Source of the DNA: Berberis thunbergii
Taxonomy: Eukaryota; Streptophyta; Magnoliopsida; Ranunculales; Berberidaceae
Assembly: GCA_003290165.1 (NCBI GenBank)
Contig: QNQO01000201.1
Location: forward strand, 496,001 to 560,000
Direction of reading: 5' to 3'
DNA length: 64,000 nucleotides
In this document: positions 20,758-33,104 of the stretch, one piece after another
Numbering within the stretch: position 1 is the first letter of the stretch
How the letters are laid out: every line of letters begins with the position of its first letter
The notes under the pieces: generated by a model
What the model saw: only the letters and a program-made list of their open reading frames with translations
The model's database searches: none
Told to the model about the DNA's origin: nothing
Made by a program: the position numbers and the translations under genes

Positions 20758-22449
20758 TTAAGCCATTAGATCACCTAGAGGGTCTTCAACGTCGTCTTCT
20801 TCCTCGAAGGTTCGATAGACCAACTGACGGTATTGAGACAAGTTAACACTGAGACCCTTAATATAATCCAGAAGCTCATTTTGACCATCGACAACCCGCT
20901 GCCAATCAGCCACCTCCATAACACGAAGCATGTCTTTAATAGAAGCAAGCTCATTCTTGGCTACTATAAGTTGGCCCTTAGCAGTAGTGAGCATCACGAA
21001 AAAATCATCCTTGACTTCGTCAAGTGAAGCCATTAATTGCCCCATCCCTTTTCGGCAATGTCGCGATTTTTAGAGTGTTCTATCACGGCATGTGCAACCT
21101 CATCAAGAAGTGCCTTCTCGGTGGACAACTTTTTCTCCACATCATGCAAACGTTCATGAATACCATCTAATTCAACTCTTAAACATTCAAGCGCAGTCAT
21201 GGACCGATCCCACGCACCCTCCACCTCGGCCAACGAAGCTTGAGCAACCCCAACCGCTTTGATCCGCTTAGAACATCGCACTTTTAATGCGTCGTATTGA
21301 TAAAGAACATGGGAAAATACCAATAGGAGCACAAAAAGCTTCCTCTCCAGAGAAATCACAAGAATAAGATTGGCCTAATGAACCGAACCCATCCCCCCTG
21401 CGTAGGAAAGATGAGTCATCCCGTCCATTACAAGCCTAAGACCATCATCAAAACGTAGTCTCGGATCCAACACGGGCATCAAAGGCCTTTCCACCGACTG
21501 TCCGTGTCATTCATTAATCAGCTTACACGCACCATCTTGCATGCCAAGCCGCGTAAACCAGCAAAACATTTCGTCTGATTTGACCTGAATCTCTTAGGGA
21601 GTAGGTTCATTCCAACTGATCCGCAAATAAAGAAAGCAAGGATTTGGAAGTATGGATAAACCACCTCCCACAACCCAGAAATAAGAAGGAACAATAAGAG
21701 AACCATCCTCACACTCTCGTTGTGCAACAGAAGCGGAACAAGTAGCAGTCCCAACAAGAACAAAAGTGCCTAAGCAGGTTGTAAAAGGGGGGACCTCTAC
21801 TCCATCATCAACAATAGGAGAAAGAGAACGAAGAGACCACATCTAGGGAACTCGATCACAACTACTAAGCTCCTTAGACTGGACAACAAACAGTTGGAGC
21901 ATCTTGTCGTCTAAGAATCGAGGATCCTCATTAGACCACTTAGCAGCGTTAAGACAACCATAAGCAGAGATAAATCTCTTTTTGCCATCGTACAGCAGAC
22001 AAATGATATCTTTTTCACTCCTCTCCAATGCAAACTTCATCTTTTCTCCCTCTTGCAGAGAACAACGATCCTTCCTCGTGGGTTCTCTATCAACATAACC
22101 CGAGTAAAGAGAAGCACGACGAACAGAGTCAACGAGCCATTTCTTCTTTGGAACACGGTCAGAACTCAGAAACAACTGCTTCGATGGACTAACAGGCCTC
22201 AGTAATTTTCTCTTCCTGGAAGTCGGACCGGTAGCAGCGCTAATAGGAGCATCGAGATCCGTAATGTTCGAGCTCACTTTTCGATCAACGACAACAACGA
22301 CAGCATGGACAATAATTTTTTCGACTCGCCTCTCAGTTAGCATAGCCCGCTCGACTTCATTCATGTTGTATAAATCGCTGCACTTCACCATATCATCAGT
22401 AAGATAGGTGTCCAAAGGAACTACATGAAGCTACGAAAAACACTCACTG
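20758..22449 (-). pseudogene. Element B antisense ORF, middle and C-terminal parts
   Basis: On the minus strand, the 190-codon open part (22415-21843) starts MDTYLTDDMVKCSDLYNMNE. It includes a basic PTSRKRKLLRPVSPSKQ stretch that could be a nuclear signal. The C-terminal half (21359-20758) is coiled-coil-like (KLFVLLLVFSHVLYQYDALK, then LRVELDGIHERLHDVEKKLS) and ends YRTFEEEDDVEDPLGDLMA. The N-terminal part lies beyond inserted element C at 33105-33684. The order and the acidic ending match the antisense ORFs of A and N1. Function is unknown. A few frame breaks occur (for example near 21840 and 21035). Confidence 0.7.
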
Positions 22450-22454
22450 ATCAC

Positions 22455-23752
22455 TGATATTCACATAATTATTACATAATATACCTCATAATTTATATTT
22501 GTTAGTGTTTCAAATAGTGTATTTTAGTTTAATTATTTTATTTTTGTAGGATTTGGAATTTAAATGACAAAAGTGCATTAGCGTGGCGAATTTGGAAATT
22601 TATAGACAAATTGACGAAGTGGAGCAGGAGACACTCAAGCCAAACATTAATAAAGAGAACCAAAGAAAAAAAATAAAGGAAATTAGTTTTGAATGTTTGT
22701 GGAACCAAGGAGTAATATGGATGAACATAGCCAACCCCACCTTTCCTGACCCCTTTGTTTCCTTTTTTTTTTTTTTTTGGTTTCCAATTATAATTGGTTT
22801 CAAATTTGTATTTGGTTTACAATTTGTAGTATTTGGTTTCCAATTTGTATTTGGTTTCAAATTGTATTTGGTTTCCAATAAAGAGTTGTTTCTTTCTACC
22901 ATAAATACATAAACACACGGGGAAAGGAGGAGAGGGGAAGAGAACGCGGGAACAACAGAGAACGCATCACTAATCCACCACGCGTTGCCATGCAGATGAA
23001 GCTCCACATGCACCGCTATTGTTGTCATCACCTTCACCATGTGTCACTAAACTCCACGCAAGGCAAAGAGATGAACTCCTAGATGTAATACACTTAATTG
23101 GTATTTGATTCGTTTTATGTTTTCATAATGAATAATGGTTTTATGATTTTCACTTTTATTTAATATAGGAGTTTATGTTATTTTAGTGACAAAGATTTCA
23201 TCAACTTCTTCGTAGAATATTATTTCGGTGGTTGTCTTTTTCTTTTCCATGTAAGTTTAGTCGGGTTTTTCTTATGTGTGGAATTTTAAAGATCAATTAA
23301 TTTTGGTAGGTTAGTTATATGTGATTGTCTTTTATTACGTTATTGTCTCCGGATATATCGTAAATTTAGGATATCATATATGACCAACCTTTGTGCTTTT
23401 TAGAAAAAAGTGAAATCTGAAATCCATTTACATTAGAATATATTGGTGCATCAAAGAGTATTTTTTCTGATTATGTTGTTTGGGATGTGAAACACGTAAT
23501 TGAGTTATCATAGCGAATCAATACTAGTTGGTGTGTGAAATCTAGGAGGGATTCTTGGAACCTTGCGATTTTTCTAAACTTGATTTTTATTAAACTAAAT
23601 TCAATTTCATATTTTAAAATTGCTAGAATTTCTTAAATTTAGTTTCGTGTAGTTCTTCTTCCTTGACCTTGTTTTGTAGATCGGTTTTCCTCGTGGGATC
23701 GATACCCCAATCTTTACTGCAATTGACCGTGTGCACTGTTTGGGCGTAGTAA
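22455..23752 (+). repeat. 5' LTR of element C
   Basis: It starts TGATATTCACATAATTATT and ends near GGGCGTAGTAA, and aligns with the 3' LTR throughout. About ten substitutions occur in the first 215 aligned bases, with some indels, including a block near 32117-32150 found only in the 3' copy. ORFs reported inside it on both strands are shadows. Confidence 0.9.
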
Positions 23753-23757
23753 ATTTT

Positions 23758-23775
23758 TTGCGCCATTGCCGGGGA
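23758..23775 (+). promoter_or_regulatory. Primer-binding site of element C (tRNA-Asp type)
   Basis: TTGCGCCATTGCCGGGGA differs at two positions from TGGCGCCGTTGCCGGGGA, the complement of the plant tRNA-Asp 3' end used by Athila elements. It begins six bases after the LTR end. Confidence 0.85.
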
Positions 23776-23917
23776 CAAACGTCATTCTACAAGGGAGGTT
23801 TCGAGTATTATTTTTCTTGCTTATTGTTTTATTTTATTTTATTTTTAGGTTTTAGGTCGAGTTTAAATTTTTTTTCTTAAAAAAATTGCAAAAAACAAAA
23901 AAGGACATTGGGGGAGT

Positions 23918-25045
23918 GTGAGTTGGAATAGATACCACTTAGGGAAACTAATTAGGGTCCCAAATTTAGAACACCCACAAATTCACATTGAGACCAAATT
24001 AAGTCCTATTTCTAATTCTAACACCATGAGTAATCACGAAGATGACAATGTTTGGGTGCTAAAGGACTATCTCCACCCCACGCGCACTGCTACTCCATTA
24101 TGTATCATGTTTGCACCAAATACATCAAAGCTAGATTTTAAGCTGGGTACGATACAATTATTATCCACTTTTCATTGACAAGAGAGTGAGAATCCTTATG
24201 TTCACATTAGGGAATTCGAGGAAGTTGTGGCCACTTTCCACAACAAAGTTGAGGCTGTAAACTCGGTCAGACTAAGGTTTTCTCTTTTTTCCCTTGAGGA
24301 AAAAACGAAGAGTTGGCTATACTCTTTGCGACCAAGGTCTATAGGTTTGTGGGAGGAGATGACCCAAACATTTTCTTAATAAATACTTTCCTCACCACAA
24401 AACCAACGGTCTAAAAAGACAAATTTCTACCTTCACCCAAAAGAATAGCGAGACATTATATCAAGCATGGGATAGGTTCAAGGATATCTTGAATACATGT
24501 CCACACCATGGGTATGAGAGTTGGCTCTTAGTTATTTTTATGAGGGGCTCACAAGTAGAAAGCGTCAGTTCGTTGAGATGATGTATAATGAAGAGTTTTT
24601 GCATAATGACCCTGACGAGGCCATTGAGTACCTGAATGACTTGGCTGAAAAGTCTCATACTTGGACTAGTCCAAGTGCTACTAAGAGCACGGATAGAACA
24701 CGCCTAGCTGAAGTCTACCAACTTAGGGAAGAGGACAACCTTAGAGCCCAATTGGATAGAGTGACTAGGGAGTTAGAGGCACTTAAGGCCAAGGATGATA
24801 GGCCCACACATACTGTTGCCAGAGTTGAGCTACATGATGCATGTTTTATATGCGGGGGAGTTGAACACTTAGCACAGGATTGCCCGACCTTGATTGAGAT
24901 GAGAGGGGTTTATGAGAAACAATGTAATGCCTTAGGGATGTACAAGAAGCCTTACCCACCATTCTTTAACACTTACAATTCTGGCTGGAGAGATCACCCT
25001 AACTTAGGCTGGAGGTCCGAAGCAGACCAACCTACACACTCATAG
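23918..25045 (+). pseudogene. Element C gag, decayed
   Basis: The reading starts near ELE-type sequence (NRYHLGKLIRVPNLEHP) and passes HIREFEEVVATFHNKVEAVN, FSLEEKTKSWLYSLRPRSIG and FYEGLTSRKRQFVEMMYNEE. It ends with the zinc knuckle CFICGGVEHLAQDCPTL (about 24842-24892) and a Gly-, Pro- and Trp-rich tail, GWRDHPNLGWR. Stops near 24178 and 24380-24500 break it. The tail 25046-25550 continues in several frames as a Gln- and Ser-rich linker. Confidence 0.85.
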
Positions 25046-25549
25046 ACACAACCACCTAGGTCATACCCTGCACCTCCATACAATGCGCAATGTAACAGAA
25101 GTTCCTTATCAGACACATTACATGCATTTATAGAGGCACAAGGTAAAACTAATAAAAAAAATTTAGGTTGCATTGCCATTATAGACAGAAGAGAACAAGG
25201 AGATCAAAAGCCAGATAACCAAGCTGACAAGTTCATTAACAGTACAAGAGCAGGGCCAATTTCCGCCACAGCCTCAAGCAAATCCGAAGTGCCAACTTAT
25301 GGCACAAACCTCTGCTTCAGACTCTCAGAATGTCAAAGAGGTTAATGCCATCACTACTCAGAGTGGTAAGATTTTAGATGGATCAAACTCGTCCACAACT
25401 ATATGCTTCTCCCCAAGTGCAAATGAATGCATCCTTGAGGATGAGCCCAACAAGAACATTCCAATTCCAGATTAAAATTGGAAATGCATGGTGAGATTCT
25501 AGAACACTTGAAACAGATTAAAATTAACTTACCTTTGCTACATGTGATT

Positions 25550-26316
25550 AAATAGGTACCAACTTATGCGAGGGTCATCAAGGATCTATGCAGTATCAAG
25601 AGGAAGCATCATGTCAAGAAGATTGCATTCTTGACAAAACAGGTAAGTGCGGTGATTGAGCAGAAGACACCACCCAAGTACAAAGATCCAGGGTGTCCTA
25701 CAGTCACCTGCCAGATTGGGACTCGTGAGTTCGGCCAAGCCTTGTTGGATTTAGGAGCAAGTGTAAATCTGATGCCATATTCTATTTACTTGCGACTGGG
25801 TCTAGGAAAGATTAAACCCACATCCGTGGTACTACAATTGGCCGATAGATTGGTTAAGAAGCCAAGAGGAATAGTTGAGGATGTCATGCTGCAGATTGAT
25901 AAGTTTTACTATCCCGTCGACTTCTTTATTTTAGATACTCATTCTGCGGTTAATATGGAGTCTACAGTTTTGATTATTTTAGATAGACATTTTCTTGCCA
26001 CAGTTAACGCTCTTATGAATTGCAAGAATGGTCTAATGAAGCTGTCTTTTGGGAACATGACTCTGGAGGTCAACATATTCAATATTAGCAAGCAACCGTG
26101 TGATGATGATGAGTGTCATCATACCTACATGATAGACACGTTGATATCAGAGGAAGCGCTCCTGAGCGCAGATTCTAAAACATTAGAGTACCTCCTTTTT
26201 ATTTTTGATTATGAGAGTTCACTTTATATTTACAATGCTTTTGATATTTCTGTTGTTTCAGGGTTAAAGGATAAAGGAGGACGACAATGGCAACCATGCT
26301 TTGAGGAGTTGCCAAA
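25550..26316 (+). pseudogene. Element C aspartic protease domain
   Basis: An open stretch from 25631 holds PPKYKDPGCPTVTCQIGTRE, then the active site ALLDLGASVNLMPYSIYLRL and VDFFILDTHSAVNMESTVLI. The catalytic triplet is D-L-G, not D-S/T-G; this variant is common in Athila proteases, so it is probably ancestral and not damage. The C-terminal part reads LSFGNMTLEVNIFNISKQPC. The frame runs into the hAT-like insertion at 26317. Confidence 0.85.
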
Positions 26317-26754
26317 TAGGGCTGAAAACCGAACCAACAGTTTGATTTTTCAACTAAATTGTGAACCGAACTGATTTAGGTCGGTTTTAAAATTTTCAAA
26401 CCGAAAACGAACCGACCATTAACAAAACCGATTCGAAACCAAACCGATTCTAATTTATGCAAACCGTAACCCAACCGACTAAAATTGAATTAAAATAGAA
26501 ATAAAATCGAACCGACCGACTATTTTAAACATATTATATTATTTACATATAAAATTATATTATTTATTATATATATTCGGTCAGTTCGGTTTGGTCGGTT
26601 AAATCACATAGAAACCGAAAACCGAACCGACTACTTCGGTTTTGAATTTTTTAAAATCGAAACCAATCCGAACCGAATTTAAACCGAACCGATTGGTCCG
26701 GTTTAGATTGGTTCGGTCGGTTTAATCGATTTGATCGATTTTTGTTCAGCCCTA
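26317..26754 (+). mobile_element. 438-bp hAT-like non-autonomous element in element C
   Basis: The terminal inverted repeat is TAGGGCTGAA / TTCAGCCCTA. The flanking 8-bp duplication is TTGCCAAA (26309-26316) and TTGCCAAG (26755-26762). Both arms are full of ACCGAACCGA-type motifs and their complements, with an AT-rich non-coding centre (ATATTATATTATTTACATAT). It is the same family as 49918-50294. Confidence 0.92.
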
Positions 26755-26762
26755 TTGCCAAG

Positions 26763-27830
26763 GGAAAGACAGAAACCACAACCATCCACCGTGGAAACTC
26801 CGAAAGTTGACCTGGCTCCACTACCTGAGGGACTTAAACATGCATTCCTTTCCTGTTATTATTTCTTCAGTGCTTCATGGCTCACAAGAAGAAGAATTGA
26901 TTAATATGTTACGTGAGAACAAATCTGCAATAGGTTGGACTATAGCTAACATCAAAGGTCTTAGCCCCTTAATATGTTCCCATAGGATTCATTTAGAAAA
27001 AAGGAGCTAAGATCCTCAAAGACGACTTTACCTCACTATGAAAGAGGTGGTGAAAAAAGAGGTCTTAAAATTGTTAGATGCATGCATCATTTATCCCAAC
27101 TCTGATAGCAAGTGGGTTAGTCCAACTCAAGTAGTTCCCAAGAAATCTGGAATAACAGTGGTGACTAATGATGAGGGGGTGTCTAATCCTACTAAGGTAG
27201 TGATAGGGTGGCGCATGTGCATTGATTAAATGAAACGTAATTCTACCACCCCCAAGGATCACTTCCCACTTCCATTCACAGACCAAATCTTAAAGCGAGT
27301 AGTGGGTCATTCTTTCTATTGCTTTCTAAATGGGTATTCAGGATATTATCAGATTGAGATTGCATTAGATGATCAGGATAATACTACTTTCACATGTCCT
27401 TTTGGTACTTATGTTTTTCGGCGTATGCCATTTGGTTTGTGTAATGCACCAGCTACTTTTCAGAGATGCATGATGACTATTTTTAGTGACATGGTTGAAA
27501 AATATATGGAAGTATTCATGGATGATTTAACTATTTTTGGTGATTCCTTTGATTCATGTTTACTTCACTTGAAGGCTATTTTAAGTAGATGTGAATAGAA
27601 GGGTCTGGTGCTTAATTGGGGAAAATGTCATTTCATGGTTGCCTATGGAATAGTTCTGGGACAGATAGTTTCTGATAAAGGAATCGAGGTTGATAAAGCA
27701 AAATTTGAATTGATTTCTAAATTACCTACACCTAAAAGTGTCAAGGATGTGAGATCATTTCTAGGGCACGTGGGTTTTATAGGAGGTTCATACATAATTT
27801 TTCTGCCATCTTTAGACCATTAAGTAGCCT
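26763..27830 (+). pseudogene. Element C reverse transcriptase
   Basis: The lead-in reads AIGWTIANIKGLSPLICSHR. Then come KEVVKKEVLKLLDACIIYPN, SDSKWVSPTQVVPKKSGITV, GWRMCID, PLPFTDQILKRVVGHSFYCF and LNGYSGYYQIEIALDDQDN. Next are FRRMPFGLCNAPATFQRCMM and the catalytic FMDDLTIFGDSFDSCL. The end is LNWGKCHFMVAYGIVLGQIV and VKDVRSFLGHVGF. FMDD keeps both Asp. Stops occur at about 27008, 27227 and 27597. Confidence 0.9.
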
Positions 27831-27839
27831 CCTGGTCAA

Positions 27840-28320
27840 AGACATCGTGTTCCAATGGACACAAGAGTGTGAGGACGTTTTCTGAACACTCATTGATAGG
27901 CTCACCTCTGCCCCCATCATGCAGCCACCAGATTGAAATTTACCATTTGAGATAATGTGTGATGCAAGTAACTATGCTAAGGGGGTAGTCTTGGGACAAC
28001 GAAGGGAAGCCCTTTGTTGTTTACTATGCTAGTCAAACACTTAATGACACCCAAATGAATTATTTGACTACTGAAAAAGAGTTGTTAGCTGTAGTTTTTG
28101 CTTTAGATAAATTTCGTGCTTATTTGATTGGTACACCTATCACTGTTTTTATTGACCATACGGCTCTTAAGTTCCTTTTTTCTAAAAAGGATGCTAAGGC
28201 AAGATTGATTAGGTGGATTTTACTTCTGCAGGAATTTGATCTAACTATAAAGGATAAGAAGGGGGTCGAGAATGTTGTGGCGGATCACTTGTCTCGTCTG
28301 GAGTTCAATGACTCTGCCAA
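27840..28320 (+). pseudogene. Element C RNase H
   Basis: The start (27955-28025) reads [18 protein letters not shown] with a frame change. The rest is open: [40 protein letters not shown] and [20 protein letters not shown] with HLSRLE. D...E...D residues of RNase H are present. It is a single RNase H, in contrast to the two in element A. Confidence 0.88.
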
Positions 28321-28439
28321 TGGGCACCCATCCGTGATGACTTCCCTAATGAACATCCATTCGCTGTCACTCAAGTACCATGGTATGCACGCATTTGGTT
28401 TCCGGCGAAGTTCCATCATCATGGAGTGCTCAAGATAAG

Positions 28440-29643
28440 AACAAATTTCTGGTCGAGGCAAGCAATTTTTATTGGGATGATCCTTATCTATATAAGTATT
28501 GTCATGACCAAATCATGAGGCGTTATATCTCTGAAGGTGAGATTGAAAGTATCTTACATTATTGTCATAGTGCAGCTTATGGAGGTCATTTTTCTATGAA
28601 AACACCGCTGCTAAAATTTTACAGTCGGGATTATATTGGCTACATTGTAATGACACTAACAATTATTGTCGTTCTTGTGATAGATGCTAGAAGTTAGGTG
28701 CACTGTCCCGGAGACACGTGATGCCTCTTAACCCATCCTAGTCATTGAGATATTTGATTGTTGGGGGATTGATTTTATGGGACATTTTCCACCTTCTTTC
28801 GAATATTTGTATATTTTGCTTGCAATGGACTGTGTCCAAATGGGTAGAGGTTGTGGCATGCCGGAACAATGACAACAACACAGTTGTTAGGTTTATCAAA
28901 GAACACATTTTATCCCATTTCAGTACAGCCATTATTAGTAATCAGGGGACTCATTTTTGTAATCGCTCTTTTGAGGCTTTGATGCGTAGATATGGAGTTC
29001 ATCAAAAGGTCACCAATGCCTATCATCCGCAAACAAATGGCCAAGCCGAGCTAGCAAACCAAGAAGTGAAACAAATCTTGGAGAAGATGGTGAATCCTGA
29101 TAGGAAGGATTGGTCCTTACGCCTTCCTGGTGCACTTTGAGCTGACCGTACCACTTATAAGACAATTCTCGGGATGTCTCTGTATCGGCTTATATATGGA
29201 AAAGTCAGTCATTTACCTGTTAGTTAGAACATCGCGCTTATTGGGTTGTCAAAAGCACTAACTTTGATCTCAATGATGCAGATATTCAGCGAAAATTTCA
29301 GTTAGCTGAAATTGAGAAGTTGGGGAATGATGCCTATGACAATTCCCAAATATACAAGGCGAAGATGAAAGTAGCTCATGATGAGCAAATTTTGAGGAAA
29401 CATTTCGAGTCAAATCAACGAGTCTATCTCGATGACTCACGACTTCATTTTCATCTTGGCAAGCTAAGATCGAGATGGACGAGCCCATCCATGGTAAAAC
29501 AAGTCTTTCCCAATGTTTCCATAGAAATTGAAGATCCAAAAGATGGGAGAGTATTTAGAGTAAATGGGCAACGTTTGAAGCACTATGTGGAGCGAGTAGA
29601 TGTGCCAGAGGAGATCTCTCTGGTTGCCCATGTCTACTTGATT
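28440..29643 (+). pseudogene. Element C integrase with a lost catalytic Asp
   Basis: The zinc-binding end is HSAAYGGHFSMKTPLLKFYS (28567-28626). The core has KWVEVVACRNND, but the first Asp region is scrambled. The second catalytic position reads IISNQGTHFCNRSFEALMRR, where the usual SD-x-GTHF is SN-x-GTHF, an Asp-to-Asn change. YHPQTNGQAELANQEVKQIL follows. A stop at 29138 precedes the tail LHFHLGKLRSRWTSPSMVKQ and VNGQRLKHYVERVDVP, an Athila-like C-terminal end. Confidence 0.88.
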
Positions 29644-29649
29644 TGATGT

Positions 29650-31823
29650 TCTCCACCCTATATTTAGTTAAGGTTTTTTATTTTATTTTTTTAGTTTATG
29701 TTTTTGCTTTTAGTGTTTCAGGTTATTTTAGGTGTTGCTACTGGAATCACTCGGAGCCCCTCATCCCATGTGTTTATTTCTCCCATCAGTATGATTTTCT
29801 TATATTTTGGTGACTGTGGGGACATTGTCTATTTTAATTTGGTAAAGCTTCACCATGGTAATATCACTCTAACCCTCCTATTTTCTTTTTCCTTCATTTG
29901 TCATGATTATTATTTTATACATTGAGGACAATTTTTGGTTTAGGTTTGGGGGTGATGTGGTTTATTAGATTTTTTGTGCAATTTTCAAAAATCTTTGGGC
30001 TTAAAACGTATTTTACAATTAAACCGGGTCATTTTTATGTATTCTACTCAATCTTCATTGAATACTTAGATGATTACGGTAATTGTTAAAAATCTTTATG
30101 AAAATGCATTCGAAATCTGAACGCTTGGTGAATTTTAAAAAAAGGGGAGGGGGGTTTGAGTCGTTTTAATTTTAGAGAATATTTTTGTTTCCTTTAATTT
30201 TGAGAAAACACATACTAACACGTGTCACATAGTTATATTAGTAGTAAACATGATATTTGATATTATCCTTATGCTAGATGTATTTTATGAAACTTTTCAA
30301 CTCGACTATTCGTGCACTATAAGCCAAGTCAACATGATTTGAAGTTGATTAATTAGATATTGAACTAGAAAACCTTAGAATAATAGTGGAGATTTAACCC
30401 TTGTGAGTTTTGAGTCATTCTTTATTTCTTGAGGGTTATTAAATACACTATGATTTTTCTTGAGTTCGCATTATTTCGTTGATGATCTCATTATTCTTGA
30501 CTTTCTTATTGGTTGCTTTGAGAATGACATAAAAATTGAATTTTTACATTAGAACTTCTTGCTTTATTTAGTTGAAATGTTCTAGTACCAACTAGAACTT
30601 ATGAAGTGATATAGGCAGATCTTTCTTTAACCCATTTTTTTAGCCTTTTAGCCTACCTAATAATAAATATTCATTTGCAGCCCTTTGAGCCTTTAAATAA
30701 CATTCTCTTTGTTATTCCCATTCCCATTACGTACTCCAATCAAGGAGTAATACCTCTTCTATATTATCCTTACCCAATTTTCTGAGAATGTATACGGTGA
30801 GATATATTTATGGAATGGGCAAATAGAAAGAGTTGAAAATAGATATTTCATGTGCCCTCGAAGTAAAAGTGTTTGATTGCATAAATGGGGAAAAACATGT
30901 AGAAAAAAGGGAGGGGTTGAAGAAGAAAATAATGAAGAAAAAGTTAATGGTGTACAACATTGATTTGTTCTTCAATGCCCTATGTGTTTATTCAAGGGTG
31001 TAGCCATTCTCAGGAAATTTTTGTATCCTTTTTGTTTCCATTATTGTTTGTCATAATCCAAGCTCCATTACAACCTAGTAAAGACCTAATTAATCTTAAG
31101 TGAAAGTTGGTTTAGTAGATGTGGAGATTGAATAGGCAAGAACTATGGTGGTTGATTCAACATTCTCAAAAGTAATCAATATTCATGCCCATGAGATCAT
31201 ATTCATTTCACTATTTGAAAATTTCATTTTTCATGATAATTATATGTGAGACGTTTGCATTTTCCATAGTTTATATCCTTTTCCTCACATATAAATTGAG
31301 TGTCCAATCTCTGAGTGTTTGATTTCCGAGTGACATGAGAGATTTGTAGTCGAAACATACTTTCTAAAGGTTATCTCGTCACATCTTCACTATGAGATGA
31401 AGAGTTATGTTGATAAGGTTTCTCACACACACTTCGAGAATGATTATGAAATTTATTTAATCTTTAGATACTATTAAATTATTGTACTCTATTGATATAC
31501 TATTGTGACATTTTTAGTTTGTTGTTTTTCTTGAATTTTAAGAAATTTGAAAATTACTCTAAGGAAAATAAAGAAGAATGTTCATGTTTTTGCATTATGT
31601 TTTTAGAAAATAGATTTTGTTCTATTGAGTCAGTAATGTTTGGGGGTAACATTTCTGAAAACCCTCACGAGACTATAACTCGTCCACTAGAGGTAATCTA
31701 GGGGTTTAAAGCCTTGTTGCACGTTAAGGTAAGTGCAACCGTGATTCCTACGAAAGTGAGTTAGGATTTTATTCTTAATTATGTTTTGTTCGAGGATTAG
31801 CAAAATATAGGTTTGGGGGTATT
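29650..31823 (+). other. Element C region between integrase and 3' LTR (env-like position), no intact ORF
   Basis: Athila-group elements often have an env-like ORF here. This 2.1 kb is AT-rich with no ORF above about 75 codons and no motif I recognise. It holds two identical copies of TAGGTTTGGGGGT, at 29941-29953 and at 31808-31820. The second is the polypurine tract next to the 3' LTR. The first lies 300 bp after integrase and looks like an internal polypurine tract. Confidence 0.6.
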
Positions 31824-33099
31824 TGATATTCACATAATTATTACATAATATACCTCCTAATTTATATTTGTTAGTGTTTCAAATAGTGTATTTTAGTTTA
31901 ATTATTTTATTTTTGTAGGATTTGGAGTTTAAATGACAAAAGTGCATCAGCTTGGCAAATTCGGAAATTCATAGACAAATTGACGAAGTGAAGCGGGAGA
32001 CACTCAAGCCAAAGATTAATAAAGAGAACCAAAGAAAAAATAAAGGAAATTAGTTTTGAATTTTGGTGGAACTAAGGAGTAATATGGATGAACATAGCAA
32101 AACCCACATTTCCTGTTATTAGAACAAAATCTAAACAAAGGGGCACCCGTGCCCCTTTGTTTCCTTTAATTTTTTTTTTTTGGTTTCCAATTATATTTGG
32201 TTTCCAATTTGTATTTGGTTTCCAATTGGATTTTCAATAAGGAGTTGTTTCTTTCTACCATAAACACAGAAACACACAGGGAAGGGAGGAGGGGGCAGAG
32301 AACACAGAAACAGCAGAAAGCACATCGCTAATCCACCACGCGTTGCCTTGCAGATGAAGCTCCACACCGCTATTGTTGTCATCACCTTCACTATGTGTCA
32401 CTAAACTCCACTCAAGGTGAAGAGATGAACTCCTAGATGTAATGCACTTAATTGGTATTTGATTTGTTTTATGCTTTCACGATGAATAATGGTATTTATG
32501 ATTTTCACTTTTATTTAATATAGGAGTTTATGTTATTTTAGTGACAGATTTCATCAACTTCTTAGTAGATTATTATTCAGGTGGTTGTATTTTTCTTCTC
32601 CATGTAAGTCTAGTCATTCTTTTCTTGTGTGTGGAATTTTAAAGATCAATTATTTCGGGTAGGTTAGTTATATGTGATTGTCTTTTATTACGTTTTTGTT
32701 TCTGGATATATCTTAAATTTAGGATATCATATATGACCAATCTTTGTGCTTTTTAGAAAAAAGTGAAATCTGAAATCTATTTACATTAGAATATATTGGT
32801 GCATCAAAGAGTATTTTTTCTGATTATGTTGTTTGGGATGTGAAACACATAATTGAATCATAGCGAATCAATATTAGTTGGTGCGTGAAATCTAGGAGGG
32901 ATTCTTGGAACCTTACGATTTTTCTAACTTGATTTTATTAAACTAAATTCAATTTTATATTTTAAAATTGCTAGAATTTCTTAAATTTAGTTTCGCGTAG
33001 TTCTTCTTCCTTGACCTTGTTTTGTAGATCGATTTTCCTTGTGGGATCGACACCCCAATCTTTACTGCAATTGACCGTGTGTACTGTTTGGCGTAATCA
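31824..33099 (+). repeat. 3' LTR of element C
   Basis: It matches 22455-23752 and ends GGCGTAATCA, followed by the ATCAC duplication. It carries an extra block (ATTAGAACAAAATCTAAACA region, about 32117-32150) absent from the 5' copy, next to the poly(T) stretch. Confidence 0.9.
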
Positions 33100-33104
33100 A
33101 TCAC

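Larger units (their letters stand above)
22455..33099 (+). mobile_element. Element C: Athila-type Ty3/gypsy retrotransposon
   Basis: LTRs at 22455-23752 and 31824-33099 (about 1.3 kb each) and a flanking 5-bp duplication ATCAC at 22450-22454 and 33100-33104 set exact ends, inside B's antisense ORF. The order is primer site (tRNA-Asp type), gag, protease, RT, RNase H, integrase, a long 3' region, polypurine tract and LTR. Athila identity rests on the primer site, the gag zinc knuckle, and the LDLGASVNLMPYS protease. No chromodomain is present. All genes have stops, and a hAT-like element lies between protease and RT. Confidence 0.9.

Noticed and set aside
22583..23040. ORFs of 109 and 146 codons on both strands
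   Set aside because: They lie in the 5' LTR of element C; the matching 3' LTR has indels that break both frames, and they contain a poly(T) run.
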